Part shown: positions 57,494 to 64,000 of the stretch, in pieces
How positions within the stretch are numbered: position 1 is the first letter of the stretch
How the letters are laid out: each line of letters opens with the position of its first letter
NCBI RefSeq assembly: GCF_012986595.1
Contig: NZ_JAAQYM010000003.1
Span: 372,001 to 436,000 of the forward strand
Direction: 5' to 3'
DNA from: Pseudomonas koreensis
GTDB taxonomy: Bacteria > Pseudomonadota > Gammaproteobacteria > Pseudomonadales > Pseudomonadaceae
DNA length: 64,000 nucleotides
Notes under the pieces: model-generated
Databases searched by the model: none
Seen by the model: the letters and a program-made list of their open reading frames with translations, nothing else
Told to the model about the DNA's origin: nothing
Translations under genes and position numbers: made by a program

Positions 57494-58324
57494 ATGCTGC
57501 TGCGTTTTACCAAAATGCACGGCCTGGGCAATGACTTCATGGTTCTCGACCTGGTCAGCCAGCACGCGCATATTCAGCCCAAGCACGCCAAGCAATGGGG
57601 CGACCGGCACACGGGTATCGGTTTTGACCAGTTGCTGATCGTCGAAGCGCCGAGCAACCCGGACGTGGATTTCCGTTACCGGATCTTCAACTCCGACGGC
57701 TCGGAAGTGGAACAGTGCGGCAACGGTGCGCGCTGCTTTGCCCGCTTCGTGCTCGACAAGCGCCTGACCGCCAAGCGCAAGATTCGCGTCGAGACCAAGG
57801 GCGGCATCATTGAGCTGGACGTGCGTAACGATGGCCAGATCGGCGTGAACATGGGCGCGCCACGCCTGGTGCCGGCTGACATACCGTTCGACGCACCGGC
57901 GCAGGCCTCCAGCTATCAACTGGAAGTCGACGGCACCACGGTCGAACTGGCCGCCGTGTCGATGGGCAACCCGCATGCGGTGCTGCGCGTGCAAGACATC
58001 AACACCGCACCGGTGCATGAACTGGGGCCGAAAATCGAACACCATCCGCGCTTCCCGGCGCGGGTCAATGTCGGTTTTCTCCAGGTCATCGACCGCCACC
58101 GCGCGCAACTGCGCGTCTGGGAACGCGGCGCCGGGGAAACCCAGGCCTGCGGCACCGGCGCCTGCGCTGCGGCTGTTGCGGCAATCAGTCAGGGGTGGAT
58201 GGATTCGCCGCTGTTGATCGACCTGCCCGGCGGGCGCCTGTCCATTGAGTGGGCAGGCCCAGGCCAACCGGTGCTGATGACCGGTCCGGCAGTGCGTGTA
58301 TACGAAGGACAAGTGCGTCTTTGA
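57494..58324 (+). CDS. dapF: Diaminopimelate epimerase
   Basis: The 276-residue enzyme has the two catalytic cysteines, one in [12 protein letters not shown] (general base region) and one in [14 protein letters not shown]. It also has the N-terminal signature [15 protein letters not shown]. It converts LL- to meso-diaminopimelate for lysine and peptidoglycan. Confidence 0.97.
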   Translation: MLLRFTKMHGLGNDFMVLDLVSQHAHIQPKHAKQWGDRHTGIGFDQLLIVEAPSNPDVDFRYRIFNSDGSEVEQCGNGARCFARFVLDKRLTAKRKIRVETKGGIIELDVRNDGQIGVNMGAPRLVPADIPFDAPAQASSYQLEVDGTTVELAAVSMGNPHAVLRVQDINTAPVHELGPKIEHHPRFPARVNVGFLQVIDRHRAQLRVWERGAGETQACGTGACAAAVAAISQGWMDSPLLIDLPGGRLSIEWAGPGQPVLMTGPAVRVYEGQVRL

Positions 58325-58337
58325 GTGAGCAGAAGCC

Positions 58338-59063
58338 ATGACCGATAAGCCTCAGGTACCCGCCCGACAGTCCGACGAATCCGCGTCCGAGAGCCTGGAG
58401 GCGGCAGCGGTTGCCGCGTACCTGGAGGCTCATCCGGACTTCTTCGTCGAGCACGAAGAACTGCTGCCCGCCATGCGCATTCCCCACCGACGCGGTGACA
58501 CCGTGTCGCTGGTCGAGCGGCAGATGACCATTCTGCGTGACCGCAACATCGAGATGCGCCACCGCCTCTCGCAGTTGATGGACGTCGCCCGCGACAACGA
58601 TCGCCTGTTCGACAAGACCCGCCGCCTGATCCTCGCCCTGATGGACGCCGCCAGCCTCGAAGACGTGGTGATCAGCGTCGAAGACAGCCTGCGCCAGGAC
58701 TTCCAGGTGCCTTTTGTCAGCCTGATCCTGCTCGGCGACAACCCGGCACCGGTCGGCCGCTGGGTGACCCACGCCGACGCGCAAACCGCGATCGGCGGCC
58801 TGCTCACCGAAGGCAAAAGCGTCAGCGGCACCCTGCGTGAACATGAGCTGGACTTCCTGTTCGGCGAAGAGCAGCGCAAGCAGATCGGCTCCACTGCCGT
58901 GGTCGCGGTCAGCCATCAGGGGATTCACGGCATTCTGGCGGTCGCCAGCCGCGATCCGCAGCACTACAAGAGTTCGGTCGGCACGCTGTTCCTCAGCTAC
59001 ATCGCCGAAGTCATGGGCCGCGTGCTGCCACGGGTCAACAGCTCCCTGCGTTCGGTACGCTGA
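58338..59063 (+). CDS. DUF484 family protein (GAF-like)
   Basis: The 241-residue protein has a short N-terminal helical part ([19 protein letters not shown]), a coiled-coil linker and a GAF-like domain ([22 protein letters not shown]). DUF484 proteins lie next to dapF and xerC in many Gammaproteobacteria; their function is unknown. It is followed after 2 bp by xerC. Confidence 0.85.
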   Translation: MTDKPQVPARQSDESASESLEAAAVAAYLEAHPDFFVEHEELLPAMRIPHRRGDTVSLVERQMTILRDRNIEMRHRLSQLMDVARDNDRLFDKTRRLILALMDAASLEDVVISVEDSLRQDFQVPFVSLILLGDNPAPVGRWVTHADAQTAIGGLLTEGKSVSGTLREHELDFLFGEEQRKQIGSTAVVAVSHQGIHGILAVASRDPQHYKSSVGTLFLSYIAEVMGRVLPRVNSSLRSVR

Positions 59064-59065
59064 AC

Positions 59066-59965
59066 ATGGAACGACAACTGGACGCTTACTGCGAACACCT
59101 GCGCAGTGAGCGACAGGTGTCGCCGCACACGCTGTCGGCCTACCGCCGCGACCTCGATAAAGTCCTCGGCTGGTGCATCAAACAGAACATCGGCAGTTGG
59201 GCGGTGCTGGATATTCAGCGCCTGCGCAGCCTGATCGCCCGCCTGCATGCGCAGGGCCAGTCTTCGCGCAGCCTCGCCCGCTTGCTCTCGGCGGTGCGCG
59301 GGCTCTATCACTATCTCAATCGTGAAGGCTTGTGCGACCACGACCCGGCCACCGGCCTGGCCCCGCCGAAAGGTGAGCGGCGCCTGCCGAAAACCCTCGA
59401 CACGGACCGCGCACTGCAACTGCTGGAAGGTGCGGTCGAGGATGATTTTCTGGCGCGGCGTGATCAGGCGATCCTGGAGTTGTTCTACTCCTCGGGCCTG
59501 CGTCTTTCCGAGCTGACCGGGCTCAACCTCGATCAACTCGATCTGGCGGACGGCATGGTTCAAGTGCTCGGCAAGGGCAGCAAGACCCGACTGCTGCCGG
59601 TCGGCAAAAAGGCCCGAGAAGCCCTGGAACAGTGGCTGCCGCTACGGGCCATGACCAACCCGGCGGATGACGCTGTGTTTGTCAGCCAGCAGGGCCGACG
59701 CCTTGGTCCGCGAGCGATTCAGGTCCGGGTCAAACTGGCCGGTGAACGCGAACTGGGGCAGAACCTGCACCCGCACATGCTGCGTCATTCCTTCGCCAGC
59801 CACTTGCTGGAATCCTCGCAGGACCTGCGCGCGGTGCAGGAGCTGCTCGGCCACTCCGACATCAAGACCACGCAGATCTACACCCACCTGGACTTCCAGC
59901 ACCTGGCGGCGGTCTACGACAGCGCCCACCCACGGGCCAAACGCAGCAAAGGCGACGATTCATGA
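59066..59965 (+). CDS. xerC: Tyrosine recombinase XerC
   Basis: A 299-residue lambda-integrase-type recombinase. It has the N-terminal SAM-like domain ([23 protein letters not shown]), the first catalytic arginine in [25 protein letters not shown] with the His-Leu-x-Arg motif, and the nucleophile tyrosine in TQIYTHLDF. Length and neighbours distinguish it from XerD. With XerD it resolves chromosome dimers at dif. Overlaps the HAD gene by 4 bp. Confidence 0.95.
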   Translation: MERQLDAYCEHLRSERQVSPHTLSAYRRDLDKVLGWCIKQNIGSWAVLDIQRLRSLIARLHAQGQSSRSLARLLSAVRGLYHYLNREGLCDHDPATGLAPPKGERRLPKTLDTDRALQLLEGAVEDDFLARRDQAILELFYSSGLRLSELTGLNLDQLDLADGMVQVLGKGSKTRLLPVGKKAREALEQWLPLRAMTNPADDAVFVSQQGRRLGPRAIQVRVKLAGERELGQNLHPHMLRHSFASHLLESSQDLRAVQELLGHSDIKTTQIYTHLDFQHLAAVYDSAHPRAKRSKGDDS

Positions 59966-60669
59966 ACATCCAGTTGATCACCTTCGACCTCGACGACACC
60001 CTGTGGGACACCGCCCCGGTGATCGTCAGCGCCGAAGCGGTATTGCGCGAATGGTTGAGCGAACATGCACCGAACCTGGGCGCGGTGCCGGTGGAGCATC
60101 TGTGGGCGATTCGCGAGCGGGTGCTGAGCAGCGAGCCTGGACTGAAACATCGCATCAGCGCGTTGCGCCGGCGCGTGCTGTTCCACGCGCTGGAGGAAGC
60201 CGGGTACACCCACGGCGAAGCCTCGGATCTGGCCGACAAGAGTTTTGAAGTGTTCTTGCATGCGCGGCACCAGATCACGGTATTTCCGGAGGTCGAGCCG
60301 ACCCTGGAAATCCTCGCCAACCATTACGCCCTCGGCGTGGTCACCAACGGCAACGCCGACGTGCGCCGGCTGGGACTGGCGGATTATTTCAAATTTGCCT
60401 TGTGCGCCGAAGACATCGGCATCGCCAAACCGGATGTACGCCTGTTCCATGAGGCCCTGCAGCGCGGTGGTGTAAGCGCGGACCTGGCGGTGCACATTGG
60501 TGATCATCCGGGCGATGACATCGCCGGGGCACAGCAGGCGGGGATGCGCGCGATCTGGTTCAACCCGGCGGGCAAAGTCTGGGAAGCCGAGCGGCTGCCG
60601 GATGCCGAGATCCGCAGCCTGACCGATTTGCCGGCGGTGCTGGCGCGCTGGAATGCCATTTCCGCCTGA
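59962..60669 (+). CDS. HAD-superfamily hydrolase
   Basis: The 235-residue protein has HAD motif [11 protein letters not shown], motif II GVVTNGN, motif III with the lysine in IAKPDVRLF and motif [15 protein letters not shown]. The cap lies between motifs I and II. In E. coli the equivalent gene after xerC is yigB, a flavin mononucleotide phosphatase; this protein may be its counterpart. It is the last gene of the lptM-lysA-dapF-DUF484-xerC operon. Confidence 0.9.
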   Translation: MNIQLITFDLDDTLWDTAPVIVSAEAVLREWLSEHAPNLGAVPVEHLWAIRERVLSSEPGLKHRISALRRRVLFHALEEAGYTHGEASDLADKSFEVFLHARHQITVFPEVEPTLEILANHYALGVVTNGNADVRRLGLADYFKFALCAEDIGIAKPDVRLFHEALQRGGVSADLAVHIGDHPGDDIAGAQQAGMRAIWFNPAGKVWEAERLPDAEIRSLTDLPAVLARWNAISA

Positions 60670-60684
60670 TATAAAACTGTTTTT

Positions 60685-60817
60685 TGTGGCGAGGGAGCTT
60701 GCTCCCGCTCGGCGGCGCAGCCGTCGTAAAACCAGCCAACACGGTATTCCTGAAAAAATGTGCTTGCAGATTTTGGGGTCGCTTCGCAATCCAGCGGGAG
60801 CAAGCTCCCTCGCCACA
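60685..60817. repeat. REP doublet, family A
   Basis: Arms GGCGAGGGAGCTTGCTCCCG and CGGGAGCAAGCTCCCTCGCC, between the convergent HAD and sutA genes. Confidence 0.9.
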
Positions 60818-60853
60818 ATGTCGCAGTGAACGAGCGCTTTTATTCCAGGCATG

Positions 60854-60882
60854 AAAAAGCCCGCAGCGACGGCGGGCTTTTT
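60854..60882. terminator. Bidirectional terminator (HAD / sutA)
   Basis: AAAAAGCCCGC (60854-60864) pairs with GCGGGCTTTTT (60872-60882) around a 7-nt loop. Confidence 0.88.
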
Positions 60883-60902
60883 CAGCAAGCAAGTGGCACG
60901 CC

Positions 60903-61229
60903 TCAGATAGGGCGGCTGCCGTACTTGTTATCCGGCTTCTTGGGCGGATCGGCGACCACGTTGGCCTCCACTTCCTGCACCTTGCCGCCGCGCGCAAGGA
61001 ACTCTTCCATGGCCTTGGCCAGGGCGTCGCGCTCCTTGTTCTTGGCTTCGATGCTCGGCAACTCGTCTACCGACACCGCAGCCTTGGCTTTGCCTTTGGC
61101 AGCCGGGGCCGGCGTGTCGTCACCGCCATCGTCTTCAGCAACGTCTTCCGCTGCTGCTTCCAGACCATCCTCGGCCTCGTCTTCGTCGCCTACTTCGAGG
61201 TCGTCGTTTTCCAGATCATCGTCGCTCAT
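60903..61229 (-). CDS. sutA: RNA polymerase-associated protein SutA
   Basis: The 108-residue protein is strikingly acidic at its N-terminus (DDDLENDDLEVGDEDEAEDG). An alanine/lysine linker, a helix ELPSIEAKNKERDALAKAME and the C-terminal PPKKPDNKYGSRPI follow. It fits SutA, described in P. aeruginosa as an intrinsically disordered factor that binds RNA polymerase and raises transcription of ribosomal and other genes during slow growth. It lies near amtB-glnK, as I recall for PAO1. Confidence 0.82.
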   Translation of the reverse strand: MSDDDLENDDLEVGDEDEAEDGLEAAAEDVAEDDGGDDTPAPAAKGKAKAAVSVDELPSIEAKNKERDALAKAMEEFLARGGKVQEVEANVVADPPKKPDNKYGSRPI

Positions 61230-61331
61230 GTTCTACCTCATGACTTGCGAAAAGCAGATTAGTTATAGACCAGCTTTGGCGACTGTCGAAAGTCGCCGGA
61301 AAAAAATCGGTAACCGCTGGTGACCAACGGT

Positions 61332-61757
61332 TTACGCCCCTTCACCGTGCAAGGTGGCGAGGACTTTACGGGCACCGCCATGATCACGGTGCTCGCCCAG
61401 ATAAACGCCTTGCCAGGTTCCCAGAGCCAGTCGTCCCGCCGATACCGGCAAACTGATCTGGCAGCCAAGCACACTGGCCTTGAAGTGCGCCGGGAGGTCG
61501 TCCAGGCCTTCGTCGTTATGCTCATAGCCGTCTGTTCCTTGTGGGATCAGACGATTGAAAAATCGTTCGAAGTCGCGACAGACCGCCGGATCGGCGTTCT
61601 CGTTGATGGTCAACGACGCCGAGGTATGCTGCAGCCACAAATGCAACAGACCGACCCGACACGCCTTGAGTTCAGGCAGGCCGGCGAGTAACTCGTCCGT
61701 CACCAGATGAAAGCCCCGGGGCCGTGCCCGCAGGGTTATCAGAGTCTGTTGCCACAT
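61332..61757 (-). CDS. YjbQ/UPF0047 family protein
   Basis: The ATG at 61757 (MWQQTLITLRARPRGFHLVTDE) gives 141 residues. Family pattern: GLLHLWLQHTSASLTINENADP, TDGYEHNDEGLDDLPAHFKAS with the conserved histidines, and GTWQGVYLGEHRDHGGARK at the end. E. coli YjbQ has weak thiamine phosphate synthase activity; the real role is unclear. Confidence 0.85.
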   Translation of the reverse strand: MWQQTLITLRARPRGFHLVTDELLAGLPELKACRVGLLHLWLQHTSASLTINENADPAVCRDFERFFNRLIPQGTDGYEHNDEGLDDLPAHFKASVLGCQISLPVSAGRLALGTWQGVYLGEHRDHGGARKVLATLHGEGA

Positions 61758-61927
61758 ACAGTTCTCCGCACGTTCGGGGCGCATTCTAGCGCGCTCTGGG
61801 AAAAAACAAAGACCCTAATATTCCCGCAATGATGTAAGCGATTGGCCGCAGTAAAACGCGGGTCGTAAACACGACCAAAGCCGTACGAAAAATCCTTTCA
61901 GCCTTCCCTTCAATGACAAATCCCAGA
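61758..61927. other. Gap between the YjbQ gene and the amtB terminator
   Basis: About 170 bp, somewhat A/T-rich, with no gene. It must hold the promoter of the YjbQ-type gene. Confidence 0.3.
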
Positions 61928-61960
61928 CAAAAAAATGCCCGGCAAGCCGGGCAAGTTTTT
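61928..61960 (-). terminator. Terminator of glnK-amtB
   Basis: TGCCCGGC (61936-61943) pairs with GCCGGGCA (61946-61953), with a T run on the minus-strand 3' side. Confidence 0.9.
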
Positions 61961-61973
61961 TTGATACGCGTAC

Positions 61974-63311
61974 TTACAGGTTGTAGCCGCGTTCGTTGTG
62001 TTGTGCCAGATCGAGACCTACCGATTCTTCTTCCTCGGTCACACGCAGCCCCATCACAGCGTCCAGGACCTTGAGGATGATGAAGGTGACGATCGCGGTG
62101 TAGATCACCGTGAAGCCGACGCCTTTGCACTGAATCCACACTTGTGCGGCGATGTCGGTCACGGTGCCGAAGCCACCCAGCGACGGTGCAGCGAATACAC
62201 CAGTGAGGATCGCGCCGAGGATACCGCCGATACCGTGTACGCCGAAGGCGTCCAGGGAATCGTCATAACCGAGTTTGCGTTTGAGGGTGGTCGCGCAGAA
62301 GAAGCACACCACGCCCGCCGCCAGACCGATCACCAGGGCGCCCATCGGGCCCACGGTGCCAGCAGCCGGAGTAATTGCCACCAGACCGGCAACCACACCC
62401 GAGGCGATGCCCAGTGCACTTGGCTTGCCGTGGGTGATCCATTCGGCAAACATCCAGCCCAGCGCGGCAGCAGCGGTCGCGATCTGAGTGACCAGCATCG
62501 CCATGCCGGCGGTGCCGTTGGCCGCTGCAGCGGAACCGGCGTTGAAGCCGAACCAGCCAACCCACAGCATCGCTGCGCCCATCAGGGTGTAGCCGAGGTT
62601 GTGCGGCGCCATCGGGGTGGTCGGGAAGCCTTTGCGCTTGCCCAGTACCAGGCAGGCAATCAGACCGGCCACACCGGCATTGATGTGCACCACGGTGCCG
62701 CCCGCGAAGTCGAGTACGCCCCAGTCCCACATCAGGCCGCCGTTGCCGGACCAGACCATGTGCGCGATCGGTGCATAGACGAGAGTGAACCACACACCCA
62801 TGAAGATCAGCATCGCGGAGAATTTCATCCGCTCGGCGAACGCACCGACGATCAGCGCCGGGGTGATGATCGCGAAGGTCATCTGGAAGGTGATGAACAC
62901 CGCTTCAGGGAACAGCGCCGCAGGGCCGGTCAGGCTTGAAGGCGTGACACCGGCGAGGAACGCCTTGCCCATGCCGCCGAAGAACGAGTTGAAATTGACG
63001 ACGCCCTGCTCCATGCCGGTGGTGTCGAACGCAATGCTGTAGCCATAAATGACCCACAGGATGCTGATCAGACCGGTAATGGCGAAGCACTGCATCATCA
63101 CGGAAAGAATGTTTTTGGAGCGAACCATGCCGCCGTAGAACAGCGCCAGGCCGGGAATGGTCATGAACAGCACGAGGGCTGTCGAGGTGAGCATCCAGGC
63201 AGTATCGCCGGAATTGAGGACTGGGGCCGCCACTTCGTCTGCCGCCATAGCGAGGCTGGGCATTACGATGGACAACAGGGCGCCTAGCCCTGCGAATTTA
63301 CGCAGAGTCAT
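61974..63311 (-). CDS. amtB: Ammonium transporter AmtB
   Basis: The ATG at 63311 (MTLRKFAGLGALLSIVMPSLAMA) starts with a cleavable signal peptide, usual for AmtB; 445 residues and 11 further membrane helices. The twin pore histidines lie in FAGGTVVHINAGVAGL and LDAFGVHGIGG; the phenylalanine gate region is also present. It imports ammonium and is blocked by GlnK. It follows glnK by 37 bp. Confidence 0.96.
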   Translation of the reverse strand: MTLRKFAGLGALLSIVMPSLAMAADEVAAPVLNSGDTAWMLTSTALVLFMTIPGLALFYGGMVRSKNILSVMMQCFAITGLISILWVIYGYSIAFDTTGMEQGVVNFNSFFGGMGKAFLAGVTPSSLTGPAALFPEAVFITFQMTFAIITPALIVGAFAERMKFSAMLIFMGVWFTLVYAPIAHMVWSGNGGLMWDWGVLDFAGGTVVHINAGVAGLIACLVLGKRKGFPTTPMAPHNLGYTLMGAAMLWVGWFGFNAGSAAAANGTAGMAMLVTQIATAAAALGWMFAEWITHGKPSALGIASGVVAGLVAITPAAGTVGPMGALVIGLAAGVVCFFCATTLKRKLGYDDSLDAFGVHGIGGILGAILTGVFAAPSLGGFGTVTDIAAQVWIQCKGVGFTVIYTAIVTFIILKVLDAVMGLRVTEEEESVGLDLAQHNERGYNL

Positions 63312-63348
63312 ATTGTTTTCTCCTGGGGCGTTGGGTTTGTGGCAGCGC

Positions 63349-63780
<432 letters not shown>

Positions 63781-63891
63781 TTACCTGCCCGACTGACGCC
63801 AGCTAACCGCTGCTGACGAAACTCCCCGCTCCGTCTGCCGCACTGCATTCGTCACAGCGACTGCATCAGTGCATGGGTCACTACCGACTAA

Positions 63892-63906
63892 GCAGAAAGC
63901 TTGCCA
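63892..63906 (-). promoter_or_regulatory. Sigma-54 promoter of glnK-amtB
   Basis: On the minus strand TGGCAAGCTTTCTGC matches the -24/-12 consensus, with GG and GC exactly 10 bp apart. Transcription would start near 63880, giving a long leader of about 190 nt. Confidence 0.7.
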
Positions 63907-63980
63907 TCTCGCCAAATTCCCCTGATTTCAATCCCTTGGCCGCTGCCGCAGGCGCTTGCGCGAAAAACGCGCGGCGGTTA

Positions 63981-63997
63981 CGCACAACAACGGTGCG
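63981..63997 (-). promoter_or_regulatory. NtrC-like enhancer site of glnK-amtB
   Basis: The minus strand reads CGCACC-GTTGT-TGTGCG, a good fit to TGCACC-N5-GGTGCA. The centre is about 109 bp upstream of the predicted start, the distance seen for NtrC enhancers. A second site could lie beyond the window. Confidence 0.6.
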
Positions 63998-64000
63998 TTG

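Noticed and set aside
55901..58339. An 812-codon open frame on the minus strand opposite lptM, lysA and dapF
   Set aside because: It is antisense to well-conserved genes, has His/Gln/Ala-rich composition typical of third-position GC shadows, and no ribosome-binding site.

Overview
The window is 64 kb of high-GC (roughly 60-63%) gammaproteobacterial chromosome. It looks like a Pseudomonas of the fluorescens group. Diagnostic signs are the hemCDXY block behind algR, the Lys/Ala/Pro repeat protein AlgP next to AlgQ, the lptM-lysA-dapF-DUF484-xerC-HAD operon, SutA, class I adenylate cyclase, glnK-amtB, and many fluorescens-type paired REP repeats. From memory, gene order follows P. aeruginosa PAO1 from about PA5231 to PA5288, so this is mostly core chromosome with small accessory insertions. 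I see no tRNA, rRNA, CRISPR array, prophage or transposase.

Layout. 1-7.6 kb: the 3' part of an RbbA-type ABC exporter and its partner permease, a FliL-like secreted protein, a quinone oxidoreductase, a periplasmic histidine phosphatase, glpT (with two candidate GlpR operators) and a ChaC-type gamma-glutamylcyclotransferase. 7.6-15 kb: an AT-rich gap and a PagP-like outer-membrane barrel, a ferredoxin-type reductase coupled to ubiD, an O-acyltransferase, rho and trxA. 15-19 kb: a GntR/FadR-type regulator divergent from a four-gene amino-acid ABC importer, whose promoter region has a good sigma-54 element and an NtrC-like site. 19-24 kb: ppx facing hemB-ppk1. 24-30.5 kb: DedA, a fatty acid hydroxylase/sterol desaturase family protein, elbB, a DUF188 protein, a cytochrome c-FTR1 iron permease fusion and a LysR regulator.

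30.6-35.4 kb: a five-gene envelope cluster with two tandem paralogous lipoproteins (COG3014 type), a YcfL-like lipoprotein, an LpoB-like lipoprotein and a secreted partner. It is the least understood part of the window. 35.6-42.8 kb: LysE exporter, small MscS channel, ABC-F ATPase, TIGR02444 protein, algP, an FKBP isomerase, algQ/rsd and dsbB. 43-49.8 kb: hemY-hemX-hemD-hemC, algR and divergent argH, with no algZ/fimS kinase between algR and argH. 49.9-55.7 kb: a glutathione transferase, two small proteins, cyaA, rnk, a DUF1289 protein and cyaY. 56-60.7 kb: the lptM-lysA-dapF-DUF484-xerC-HAD operon. 60.9-64 kb: sutA, a YjbQ-type protein, and amtB-glnK behind a sigma-54 promoter with an NtrC-like enhancer.

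The genes serve tetrapyrrole synthesis (hemB, hemC, hemD, hemX, hemY), polyphosphate turnover (ppk1, ppx), nitrogen acquisition (glnK-amtB and the amino-acid importer), lysine/peptidoglycan precursors (lysA, dapF), envelope maintenance (lptM, the LpoB-like cluster, PagP-like) and global control (Rho, AlgR, AlgQ, CyaA, SutA, Rnk). Eleven REP doublets of four sequence families punctuate the gaps, mostly at 3' ends and between convergent genes. Several convergent pairs also carry a bidirectional hairpin terminator.
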